Part shown: piece after piece, positions 47,113 through 54,122 of the stretch
How positions within the stretch are numbered: position 1 is the first letter of the stretch
Layout of the letters: each line of letters begins with the position of its first letter
Origin: Nocardioides mangrovi
GTDB taxonomy: Bacteria > Actinomycetota > Actinomycetes > Propionibacteriales > Nocardioidaceae
Length of the DNA: 64,000 bases
Assembly: GCF_020073815.1 (NCBI RefSeq)
Contig: NZ_JAIQZJ010000011.1
Span: 124,001-188,000 of the forward strand
Direction of reading: 5' to 3'
Made by a program: the position numbers and the translations under genes
The notes under the pieces: model-generated
Databases searched by the model: none
What the model saw: the letters and a program-made list of their open reading frames with translations, nothing else
Told to the model about the DNA's origin: nothing

Positions 47113-49137
47113 ATGAGCGTCCTGCGCTGGGGCGATGTCGGCCGCGCCCTCCTTGCGCTGCTCGGCGCCGCGCTCGGCATCGCGCTCTGCACCTGGCTGG
47201 TGCCGAGCTTCGAGACCGGAGGCTGGCGCGGCGTCCTCGTCACCGCCGTCCTGATCTCGGTCTGCGGCGCGCTGCTGCGGATCCTCCTCGTCCGGACAGC
47301 GGTGCTGCTCGGCTGGGTGGGCGCGATCCTCTCGGGCCTCCTCGGCCAGGCGCTCGCGGTCTGGGTCGTGGTCTACCTGCCGCAGGGCGGCGCCGCGAGC
47401 GACCTCGGCTGGGCGCTGCTCGCCGCGTGGATCATCGCCGCCGTCTCGACCCTCTTCGTCTGGGTCGCGACCGCCGGCACCGACGACGCCGTCACCGCCT
47501 CGCTGCTCCGTCGGGCGCGACGGCGGCGTACGACGGTGCCCGACCCCGAGGTCGACGGCGTGGTCTTCGTGCAGGCCGACGGGGTGCCGTGGCCGGTGCT
47601 CGACTGGTGCATCCACGCCGGCACCCTGCCGACGCTCTCCCGCTGGGTCCGCGGCGGCACGCACCGCGCCGTCGAGTGGCGGCCCAAGCTGCCCGCCACC
47701 ACGCCGGCCAGCCAGATGGGCATCCTGCACGGCACCATCGAGGGCATCCCGGCCTTCCGCTGGGTCGACCGCCCGTCCGGCAAGGTCTACGTCGCCAACC
47801 GGCCCGCCGACGCCGCGGCCATCGAGGCGATGCACTCGGACGGCCGGGGCCTGCTGGTCGACGACGGCGTCTCGGTCAGCAACCTCTTCACCGGCGACGC
47901 GCCGACGGCGTACGCCACGATGAGCGCGATCGGCCGCGGCCAGCAGACGCGTGAGTCCCGGCAGACGATCTCGGAGTACCTCAGCCGGCCGGCGGGCTTC
48001 GCGCGCAGCATGTCGCGGGCGATCAGCGAGATCGGGCGCGAGCGCTTCCAGGCGGCGCGCGCCGTACGCCGCGACATCCGCCCGCGCGTGCACCGCGGCT
48101 GGGGCTTCGCCATGGAGCGCGCCGCGCTCACCGGGGTGATCCGCGACCTCAACACCACCCTGGTCGCGGACGCGATGCTGCGAGGGCGCCGCAGCATCTA
48201 CGTGGACTACGTCGACTACGACGCGGTCGCCCACCACGCCGGCATCGTGCGGCCGGAGGCGCTCGACGCGCTGGCCGGCATCGACGCCGTCCTCGCCCAG
48301 CTCGAGGCGGTCGCCGCGGTCGCGCCGCGCACCTACCACCTGGTCGTGCTCTCCGACCACGGGCAGTCGCAGGGCGCCGTCTTCGCCGACCGGTACGGCG
48401 AGGACCTCGCCGCGCTCGTGTCGCGGCTGACCGACACCGCGACCGTGGCGTCGGTCGAGAACGCCGAGAGCAGTGGCTCGGTCACCTCCATGCTGGCCGG
48501 CGGCGGCGACACCGAGACGGTGCTCGGGCGCGCGCTGCAGCGGGCGTCGGAGCGGGCCACCGAGCGCGTCGAGGCGACCACCTTCGAGACCCGCCGGCCC
48601 GAGAAGGAGCAGGAGTTCCTGGTGTTCGGGTCCGGCAACCTCGGTCTCGTCTACGTCGCGGGCGAGGACCACCGGCTGACCCTCGACGAGCTGGCCGCTC
48701 GCTACCCCGCGCTCGTGCCGGGCCTCGTGGAGCACCCCGGCGTCGGGTTCGTCGTCGTGGACACCGCCGAGCACGGCCCCGTCGCGATCGGCGCCGGTGG
48801 CGAGCACCGCGTGCGCGACGGGGTGATCTCGGGCGAGGACCCGCTGGCGGCGTACGGCCCGCACGCGCCGGAGTTCGTGCTCCGGGCTGCGACGATGGCC
48901 GAGGCCCCGGACATCTACGTCAACAGCCTGATCGACGAGATCGGCGAGGTCGCGGCGTTCGAGGGGCTGGTGGCGTGCCACGGTGGTCTCGGCGGCTGGC
49001 AGGACCGGGGCATGGTGGTGCACCCGGTGGACTTCGAGATGCCCGAGGAGATGGTGGTGGGAGCGGACGCGCTGCACCGGGTGCTGGTCGGCTGGCTCGA
49101 GGGCCTGGGCCACCGGGCGGAGGTGCCGCGTGGCTGA
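47113..49137 (+). CDS. Membrane-anchored alkaline phosphatase-superfamily hydrolase
   Basis: The 674-residue protein starts with four hydrophobic helices (residues about 8-125, including ALLALLGAALGIALCTWLVP and WALLAAWIIAAVSTLFVWVA) of holin-like type. A catalytic domain of the type I phosphodiesterase/nucleotide pyrophosphatase group follows. Likely metal and nucleophile residues are in FVQADGVPWP, LPATTPASQMGILHG, DYVDYDAVAHHAG, LSDHGQSQG and VACHGG. The substrate is unknown; a phospholipid or cell-wall phosphodiester is plausible. It overlaps the downstream flippase-like gene by 8 bp. Confidence 0.82.
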   Translation: MSVLRWGDVGRALLALLGAALGIALCTWLVPSFETGGWRGVLVTAVLISVCGALLRILLVRTAVLLGWVGAILSGLLGQALAVWVVVYLPQGGAASDLGWALLAAWIIAAVSTLFVWVATAGTDDAVTASLLRRARRRRTTVPDPEVDGVVFVQADGVPWPVLDWCIHAGTLPTLSRWVRGGTHRAVEWRPKLPATTPASQMGILHGTIEGIPAFRWVDRPSGKVYVANRPADAAAIEAMHSDGRGLLVDDGVSVSNLFTGDAPTAYATMSAIGRGQQTRESRQTISEYLSRPAGFARSMSRAISEIGRERFQAARAVRRDIRPRVHRGWGFAMERAALTGVIRDLNTTLVADAMLRGRRSIYVDYVDYDAVAHHAGIVRPEALDALAGIDAVLAQLEAVAAVAPRTYHLVVLSDHGQSQGAVFADRYGEDLAALVSRLTDTATVASVENAESSGSVTSMLAGGGDTETVLGRALQRASERATERVEATTFETRRPEKEQEFLVFGSGNLGLVYVAGEDHRLTLDELAARYPALVPGLVEHPGVGFVVVDTAEHGPVAIGAGGEHRVRDGVISGEDPLAAYGPHAPEFVLRAATMAEAPDIYVNSLIDEIGEVAAFEGLVACHGGLGGWQDRGMVVHPVDFEMPEEMVVGADALHRVLVGWLEGLGHRAEVPRG

Positions 49138-51478
49138 GCCCGTCGTCCCCGCCCGCTTCTTCGTCCGCGGCGCCAACCTCAGCCGGCGCCCGGTCGACCT
49201 CACCCTGCTCGTCGTCGGCGTGCTGGTCGCCCTCTCCTGCGTGCGCGCCGCCGTCGACCGCGGCTCCCTCGACAGCGCCGTGCGCCACGTCGCCGACGAC
49301 CTGCCCCGGTGGGTGACGACGCTCTTCGACATCTCCTACGCGCTCGGCACCGTCTACGTCGGCCTCGTGGCCGTCGCGGTGGTGCTGACGCTCCCGCGGC
49401 GTGGTCGGCTCCCGATCACCCTCGTGGTCGCCGTGGGGATCGCGATCGGGGCCACGCTGGTCGCCTCCCTCCTCGCTGGGGCCGGGCTCCCGGAGCTGGA
49501 CCCGGGACCGGTGCGCGCCGGGTCACCGCACGGGTTCCCGACGCTGCGGGTGGCGATGGTGACGGCAGCGCTCCTCGCCCTGCGGCCGTGGGTGGTGCTG
49601 AGCTACCGACGGCTCCACGTCCTGGTCGTGTCGGTGCAGTGCGTGGCGGCCTGGGCGATCGGCATCGCCGGCCCGACCGACGTGCTCGGCGCGCTCGCGA
49701 TCGGTGTCGCCGGGGCCAGCGCCGCCCTGATCCTCTTCGGCTCACCCGCCGGCCACCCCGAGCTCGGACAGGTGACCGGCAGCCTCCGGGGCCTCGGCCT
49801 CGAGCTCACCGACCTGCGCTTCGCGGAGGAGCAGCCGTGGGGCGCACGCCTGCTCCTCGCCACGGCCCCGGACGGCGCACCGGTCCTGGTCAAGGTCTAC
49901 GGCCGCGACGCCACCGACGCCCACCGGGCCGCGCGGTGGTGGCGGATGCTGCTCTACCGCGACCAGACCGCACCCCAGGCCACCCGGCTCCAGCTGGTCG
50001 AGCACGAGGCGCTGGTGACGATCCTGGCCGACCGCGCGCTCGTCGGCGTCGACGACGTGCTCGCCGCGGCCGAGAGCGACGGGGACGCGATCATCGTGCT
50101 GGGGGCTCCGGCGGAGCCGCTCTCCGGCGTACCCGAGGTCGACGACGCCACCCTGCGCTCGGTCTGGGAGACCGTCGGCCGGCTGCACGGCGCCGGTCTC
50201 ACCCACGGAGGCCTCACCCTCGACCGCGTCGCCGCGACCGAGCGCGGCGTCGTCCTCTCCGGCTTCGCCGACGGCACCGTCGCCGCCGGCGACGCCGAGC
50301 GCGCTCAGGAGCTCGCGACGCTGCTGACCGCCGTCGCCCACCAGGTCGGCCCCGACCGCGCGGTCGACGGGGCGGTCGAGGTCCTCGGCGCCGCACCGGT
50401 GGCGGCCGCCGTGCCCTACCTCCAGCGGGCCGCCCTCCCCCGGCCGCTGCGCTCCGCCGACGGGATGAAGCAGCTGCTGGGCGACCTGCAGACGACGGTC
50501 GTGGACCGCACCGGCACCGAGCCACCGCCGCCGGCCGAGATCACCCGGGTGAGCTGGGGCGGGCTGCTGCAGACGGCGCTGATCCTCGTCGCGGCGTACG
50601 CCCTGCTCAGCACGCTGGTGGGCCTCGACTGGGCGACCGTGTGGGACACCTGGCGCAACGCGACGTGGGCGTGGGTGGTGATCGGCCTGGTGATCGCGCA
50701 GGTCACCTCGGTCGCGGACTCCGTGACCACGATGTCGGCCGTGACCACCCGGCTGCCGCTGCTGCCCCTGGTGCAGCTGCAGTACGCCATCAAGACCGTC
50801 GGGCTGGCCATCTCCGCGACGGTCGGACGGGTCGCGCTCAACACCTCGCTCTTCCGTCGGTACGGCGAGGGACCGGCCGCTGCCGTCACCGCCAGCGCCC
50901 TCGACTCCTTCGCCGGCGCGCTCTGCAACGTCCTCGTGGTCGCGGTCGGGCTGCTCTTCGCACAGTCGCTGCCCGACTTCGCGCTGTCGAGCCCGACGGA
51001 CCTCGGCAAGATCGTCCTCGCCCTCGCCGTCGCGGTGGGGATCTCGGTCGTGGTGGTCGCGGCGGTCCCGAAGCTGCGCGCGCGGGTGGTCCTGGTCGTC
51101 CGCAGCGGCTGGGAGGCGCTGAGCGTCGTCACCCAGAGCCCGACCCGCGCTCTCGTGCTCGTCGGCAGCAACCTCGCGTCGCTGCTGATCACCGCGGTCG
51201 CCATGGCCTGCATGGTCGAGGGCCTGCAGCCGTCACTGCCCTACACCCAGGTCCTCTTCGTGACCGCCGCTGCCGCCCTCTTCGCCAGCATCATCCCGGT
51301 GCCCGGCAACGTCGGCGTCGGCGAGGCCGCCATCGCCGCCGGCCTGGTCGCGATGGGCATGGACAGCGGTCCCGCCTTCGCGATCGCGGTCACCCAGCGG
51401 ATCGCGACGTCGTACCTGCCGCCCGTCTACGGCGCCTGGGCGCTGCGCTGGCTGCGCCGCGAGGACTACGTCGACTGA
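49130..51478 (+). CDS. Flippase-like membrane protein with degenerate kinase domain
   Basis: The 782-residue protein has three parts. An N-terminal membrane region (about residues 20-210) has roughly six helices. A central soluble domain (about 220-465) looks like a degenerate protein kinase: LVKVYGRD could hold the ATP-lysine, but the catalytic loop reads LTHGGLTLDR and the DFG site LSGFADG, so catalytic Asp residues are missing. The C-terminal region (about 490-780) is a lysylphosphatidylglycerol synthase TM / YbhN-type domain with VPGNVGVGEAAIAAGLVAMG. Start GTG at 49130 overlaps the phosphodiesterase gene by 8 bp, so the two probably act together on a lipid-linked substrate. Confidence 0.78.
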   Translation: MAEPVVPARFFVRGANLSRRPVDLTLLVVGVLVALSCVRAAVDRGSLDSAVRHVADDLPRWVTTLFDISYALGTVYVGLVAVAVVLTLPRRGRLPITLVVAVGIAIGATLVASLLAGAGLPELDPGPVRAGSPHGFPTLRVAMVTAALLALRPWVVLSYRRLHVLVVSVQCVAAWAIGIAGPTDVLGALAIGVAGASAALILFGSPAGHPELGQVTGSLRGLGLELTDLRFAEEQPWGARLLLATAPDGAPVLVKVYGRDATDAHRAARWWRMLLYRDQTAPQATRLQLVEHEALVTILADRALVGVDDVLAAAESDGDAIIVLGAPAEPLSGVPEVDDATLRSVWETVGRLHGAGLTHGGLTLDRVAATERGVVLSGFADGTVAAGDAERAQELATLLTAVAHQVGPDRAVDGAVEVLGAAPVAAAVPYLQRAALPRPLRSADGMKQLLGDLQTTVVDRTGTEPPPPAEITRVSWGGLLQTALILVAAYALLSTLVGLDWATVWDTWRNATWAWVVIGLVIAQVTSVADSVTTMSAVTTRLPLLPLVQLQYAIKTVGLAISATVGRVALNTSLFRRYGEGPAAAVTASALDSFAGALCNVLVVAVGLLFAQSLPDFALSSPTDLGKIVLALAVAVGISVVVVAAVPKLRARVVLVVRSGWEALSVVTQSPTRALVLVGSNLASLLITAVAMACMVEGLQPSLPYTQVLFVTAAAALFASIIPVPGNVGVGEAAIAAGLVAMGMDSGPAFAIAVTQRIATSYLPPVYGAWALRWLRREDYVD

Positions 51479-51507
51479 CGCGCCCCCGTGGCCCGGCCTC
51501 GCGGGGA

Positions 51508-51568
51508 GGGGATTGGTCACCAACCTGCGGTTTCCGGACCGATCTCCCGGGGTTGGTGACCAATCCCC
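51508..51568. repeat. REPIN-like inverted repeat element, copy 3
   Basis: Arms GGGGATTGGTCACCAACC (51508-51525) and exact reverse complement (51551-51568) flank a 25-bp spacer. It lies after the flippase-like gene and 27 bp before copy 4, between convergent genes. Confidence 0.85.
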
Positions 51569-51595
51569 ATGGCCTGGGACCGCGATCCGAGCCGC

Positions 51596-51655
51596 GGGGT
51601 TTGGTCACCAACCCCATGTCACAGGCCCGATTCGACCAGGTTGGTGACCAATCCC
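51596..51655. repeat. REPIN-like inverted repeat element, copy 4
   Basis: The left arm (51596-51613) has one A-to-T change against the consensus. The right arm starts at 51639 and matches for 17 bp. The spacer is again 25 bp and its sequence differs from the other copies. It ends 11 bp before the sigma factor stop. Confidence 0.82.
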
Positions 51656-51665
51656 GCCCGGCGGA

Positions 51666-52412
51666 TCAGTCCTGGACGAGCCGCTGCGCGAGCGTGCTGC
51701 GCATGGTGGCGATCGCCCGGCTGCGCAGCTGCGACGCGCGGGACTCGGTCACGCCGAGGATCGTGCCGATCTCGCTGAGCGTGAAGCCCTCGAAGAAGTA
51801 GAGCGCCATCACGATCCGGTCCCGCTCGGGGAGCTGCGTGAGCGCGGATCGCACCAGGTCGCGGTTCTCCTCGCTCTCGAAGAGGTCGTCGAGCTGCGAC
51901 ACGCCCTCGCTGACGCCCGCGAGGTCGTCGTCGGCAGCCACCGACACCGTCATCGGCCGGGTCAGGGAGGAGCGCAGGTCGGCCACCGGGATGCCCGTCT
52001 CGGCCGAGATCTCCTGCTCGGTCGGCGCGCGACCGAGGTCCTCGTGGAGTCGCTCGGTCGCCCGCTCGACCGTCCGGACCCGGCCCCGGACCGACCGGGG
52101 CACCCAGTCCGCCGCACGCAGGCTGTCCATGATCGCGCCGCGGATCCGCGGCACGGCGTACGTCGGGAACTGGAGCCCGCGACCCGGGTCGAAGCGGTCG
52201 ACGGCGTTCATCAGGCCGAGGATCCCCTCGGACACCAGGTCGGCGGTCTCGATGCTCGACGGCAGCTCGGCACGCATCCGGCCGGCGACGTACTTCACCA
52301 GGGGTGAGTACTGCAGCACCAGCTGGTTGCGCAGCTCCGGCGACCGGCGCTGCTGGTAGTCGTGCCAGATCTCGGGCAGCGCGCCGCGCGGGCGGGTGGT
52401 CGTCTCGGTCAT
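51666..52412 (-). CDS. whiG: WhiG/FliA-type sigma factor
   Basis: The 248-residue sigma-70 group 3 protein has region 2 (LVLQYSPLVKYVAGRMRAELP through LVSEGILGLMNAVDRFDPGRG and FPTYAVPRIRGAIMDSLRAADW), region 3 (RTVERATERLHEDLGRAPTEQEI) and region 4 with LPERDRIVMALYFFEGFTLSEIGTILGVTESRASQL. These features are those of the WhiG/FliA family, which reads TAAA-type -35 and GCCGATAA-type -10 promoters. No flagellar gene is in the window; a type IV pilus locus and an RsiG-like gene are, so WhiG is the better name. It starts 8 bp after a small gene and shares its promoter. Confidence 0.85.
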   Translation of the reverse strand: MTETTTRPRGALPEIWHDYQQRRSPELRNQLVLQYSPLVKYVAGRMRAELPSSIETADLVSEGILGLMNAVDRFDPGRGLQFPTYAVPRIRGAIMDSLRAADWVPRSVRGRVRTVERATERLHEDLGRAPTEQEISAETGIPVADLRSSLTRPMTVSVAADDDLAGVSEGVSQLDDLFESEENRDLVRSALTQLPERDRIVMALYFFEGFTLSEIGTILGVTESRASQLRSRAIATMRSTLAQRLVQD

Positions 52413-52420
52413 CGTGGTCC

Positions 52421-52906
52421 TCAGTCGTCCAGGAACCTGAGCTCGGCGAGCACGCTGGCCGCCCGGTGCGGGTCCGGCGCCGCGTCGTCGGCGACCTCGA
52501 CGACGTCCTCCGCCGTCTCCGCCACCTCCGGCGCATCCGGCACCAGCGGTACGACGGGCGCCAGGGCCACCAGCGAGGGGACCTCGGTCAGCGGCTCGAG
52601 CCCGGGCTCGGGCGTGAGCCGGAGCTCCGGCTCGGGCGTGAGCTCGACCCCCGGCTCCGGCGCGTCGGCCACCACGTGCAGCAGGGGCGCGAACCACGGC
52701 TCGTCGTCCGGCGGCGCGGCGGGCACCAGCGGTACGACGGGCGCCACCTGCGCCACGGGCGAGGAGGGCACCCGCACGCGGGCACCGCCGGCGGTCGGGA
52801 GGCCGAGCAGCACCCGGGTGAGCGCCGCGAGGTCGTCCTGGAGCTGCTGGACACCGGCGGCCGTGCGGCCGTCCATCGGGTCCTGCTCCCGAGAGAGGTC
52901 AGTCAT
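52421..52906 (-). CDS. Proline/acidic-rich protein of unknown function, upstream of whiG
   Basis: The 161-residue protein has a short helical N-terminus (DGRTAAGVQQLQDDLAALTRVLLGL), then a long Pro/Val/Ala/Glu-rich region with repeats such as APVVPLVPAAPPDD and APVVPLVPDAPEV, and TPEPELRLTPEPGLEP. The C-terminal end ASVLAELRFLDD looks helical. I do not recognise it. It is the first gene of the whiG operon with a WhiG-type promoter 48 bp upstream. A sequence of about 24 bp is repeated at about 52540 and 52728. A partner or regulator of WhiG is possible but unproven. Confidence 0.7.
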   Translation of the reverse strand: MTDLSREQDPMDGRTAAGVQQLQDDLAALTRVLLGLPTAGGARVRVPSSPVAQVAPVVPLVPAAPPDDEPWFAPLLHVVADAPEPGVELTPEPELRLTPEPGLEPLTEVPSLVALAPVVPLVPDAPEVAETAEDVVEVADDAAPDPHRAASVLAELRFLDD

Positions 52907-52953
52907 CCTGCACTCCGTCCGATCGGGTATCGATGGTCTCGCTCTCATCACCC

Positions 52954-52981
52954 ATATCGGTGAACTTCGGGCCGGGGTTGA
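52954..52981 (-). promoter_or_regulatory. WhiG-type promoter for the whiG operon
   Basis: On the minus strand the site reads TCAA (52981-52978), 16 bp, then ACCGATAT (52961-52954). The family consensus is TAAA with GCCGATAA. The predicted start would be about 40 bp upstream of the first gene. It predicts positive autoregulation of whiG. Confidence 0.65.
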
Positions 52982-53014
52982 CGCCGGTCTGGACCAGATA
53001 CGCGACATCGTGCT

Positions 53015-53057
53015 CGGAAATGTGCGCAGAAATAGACCCGGAAATGCCCCGGAAATG
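53015..53057. repeat. Three copies of CGGAAATG near the pilin terminator
   Basis: CGGAAATG occurs at 53015-53022, 53039-53046 and 53050-53057, with a related CAGAAATAG between the first two. The copies are about 24 and 11 bp apart. They lie between the pilA terminator and the whiG operon promoter. They could be a protein binding site. Confidence 0.4.
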
Positions 53058-53060
53058 GAC

Positions 53061-53092
53061 GATGGCGCACCGCGGGCTCGCGGTGCGCCATC
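53061..53092 (-). terminator. Terminator after the first pilin gene
   Basis: A perfect 14-bp stem, GATGGCGCACCGCG paired with its exact reverse complement, encloses a 4-nt loop. It begins 18 bp after the pilA stop. It is the strongest hairpin of the pilus locus. Confidence 0.8.
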
Positions 53093-53110
53093 GGGGGGCC
53101 GGGGACCTGC

Positions 53111-53539
53111 TCAGGCGCAGGCTCCCGCGGGCTTGTCGGCCGCCGACGTACCGACCACCAGGCCGCCGTCGAGCGAGTCGTACCAGAAGAACTTGTTGTC
53201 GCTGCCGGCGTCGTTGGTGCCGGTGATGCAGTAGCCGTCGGCGTCGCCGATCACCTCGATCTCGTTCCCCTTCGACACCTTGAAGCCGGCGTCCGAGTCC
53301 ACGAGCTCGGTCAGGCTCGTCGCGTACGTCTGGTTGTCGGTGTAGTAGGTCTCCTGCGCCGTCGCGGCGGCCTTGAGGTCGGACTCGATGCCCGCGTCCA
53401 CGGCCTTCTGGCGCTGGTTGAGGAAGATCGGGATCGCGATCGCGGCGAGGATGCCGACGATGACGATGACGACGAGGAGCTCGATCAGGGTGAAGCCCTG
53501 GTCCTTCTCCTCGAGGGACTTCTTGAGTCGCTGGATCAC
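53111..53539 (-). CDS. pilA: Type IV major pilin-like protein
   Basis: The 142-residue prepilin has a short basic leader ending at the cleavage site EEKDQG|FTLIELL, with the conserved Glu at mature position 5. The helix FTLIELLVVIVIVGILAAIA continues IPIFLNQRQKAVDAGIESDL. A soluble domain with two Cys (YCITGT and GACA near the end), likely a disulfide, completes it. GTG at 53539 has AGGAG 6 bp upstream. A WhiG-type promoter lies about 45 bp upstream of the start, so it can be transcribed separately from the rest of the locus. Confidence 0.92.
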   Translation of the reverse strand: MIQRLKKSLEEKDQGFTLIELLVVIVIVGILAAIAIPIFLNQRQKAVDAGIESDLKAAATAQETYYTDNQTYATSLTELVDSDAGFKVSKGNEIEVIGDADGYCITGTNDAGSDNKFFWYDSLDGGLVVGTSAADKPAGACA

Positions 53540-53583
53540 GGTTCGCTCCTGGGTGCTGTGGTGTGGGCGTCTTGCCAGCAGGG

Positions 53584-53611
53584 GTGTCGGAGGGCCGACG
53601 GAGCGGGTTGA
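53584..53611 (-). promoter_or_regulatory. WhiG-type promoter for pilA
   Basis: On the minus strand the site reads TCAA (53611-53608), 16 bp, then TCCGACAC (53591-53584). It shares the CCGACAC -10 with the pilB and pilT sites. It lies in the 97-bp gap between the two pilin genes. Confidence 0.65.
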
Positions 53612-53636
53612 CGGTGGTCTGGACCGGCGGGCCGGG

Positions 53637-54095
53637 TCAGGACACCAGGTCCCAGGAGTCGAGGTCGGCGCACGCCCCCAGGGGCTGCGTCGTGGCCAGC
53701 CCGCCGCCGGTCGAGTCGAACCAGTAGAAGCCGCCCGCACCGCCGTCCCTCGTGGCGCCCGGGTGGTGAGCGCGGATGCAGTAGCGGTCGGCGTCCACGG
53801 CGACCTCGACGACGGCCTCGGCCGAGGCCTTCCACCCCACGGCCCGCAGGTCCGCCAGCCGCTCCGGGGCGGTCGCGCCGGACAGGTAGGTGTGGTGGTC
53901 GACGAAGACGGTCTCCTCGATGGTCGCCAGGGTCTTCACGTCGGTCTCGAGCGAGGCGTCGTACGCCTTCTCGCGCTGGTGCAGGTAGATCGGGATCGCG
54001 ATCGCGGCGAGCAGGCCGACGATCACGATCACCACGAGCAGCTCGACGAGGGTGAAGCCCTCGTCGAGCGCGCGTCGACGACGGTTGTCACGCAT
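53637..54095 (-). CDS. Second type IV pilin-like protein
   Basis: The 152-residue prepilin has leader MRDNRRRRALDEG followed by FTLVELLVVIVIVGLLAAIA, with the conserved Glu 5. The rest is a paralogue of the downstream pilin: IPIYLHQREKAYDASLETDV, YCIRAHHPG and a terminal LGACAD. It starts 27 bp after the pilX-like gene. Two pilins in tandem suggest a duplication; the basic RRRR leader differs from the other. Confidence 0.9.
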   Translation of the reverse strand: MRDNRRRRALDEGFTLVELLVVIVIVGLLAAIAIPIYLHQREKAYDASLETDVKTLATIEETVFVDHHTYLSGATAPERLADLRAVGWKASAEAVVEVAVDADRYCIRAHHPGATRDGGAGGFYWFDSTGGGLATTQPLGACADLDSWDLVS

Positions 54096-54122
54096 GGTCC
54101 TTCTCCGTCCTGGGGGTGGGGG

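Noticed and set aside
46744..49332. An 862-codon minus-strand open frame opposite the phosphodiesterase gene
   Set aside because: It covers several real genes on the other strand and has only low-complexity Arg/Asp/Gly/Val sequence.
51508..51655. Possible mini CRISPR, from repeated 18-mers with 25-bp spacers
   Set aside because: The repeats alternate in orientation, occur as scattered pairs, and no cas genes are present. An inverted-pair REPIN-like element fits better.
51666..52412. Naming the sigma factor FliA of a flagellar regulon
   Set aside because: No flagellar genes are in the window, and the linked RsiG-like and pilus genes fit WhiG better. Flagellar genes elsewhere could still use it.
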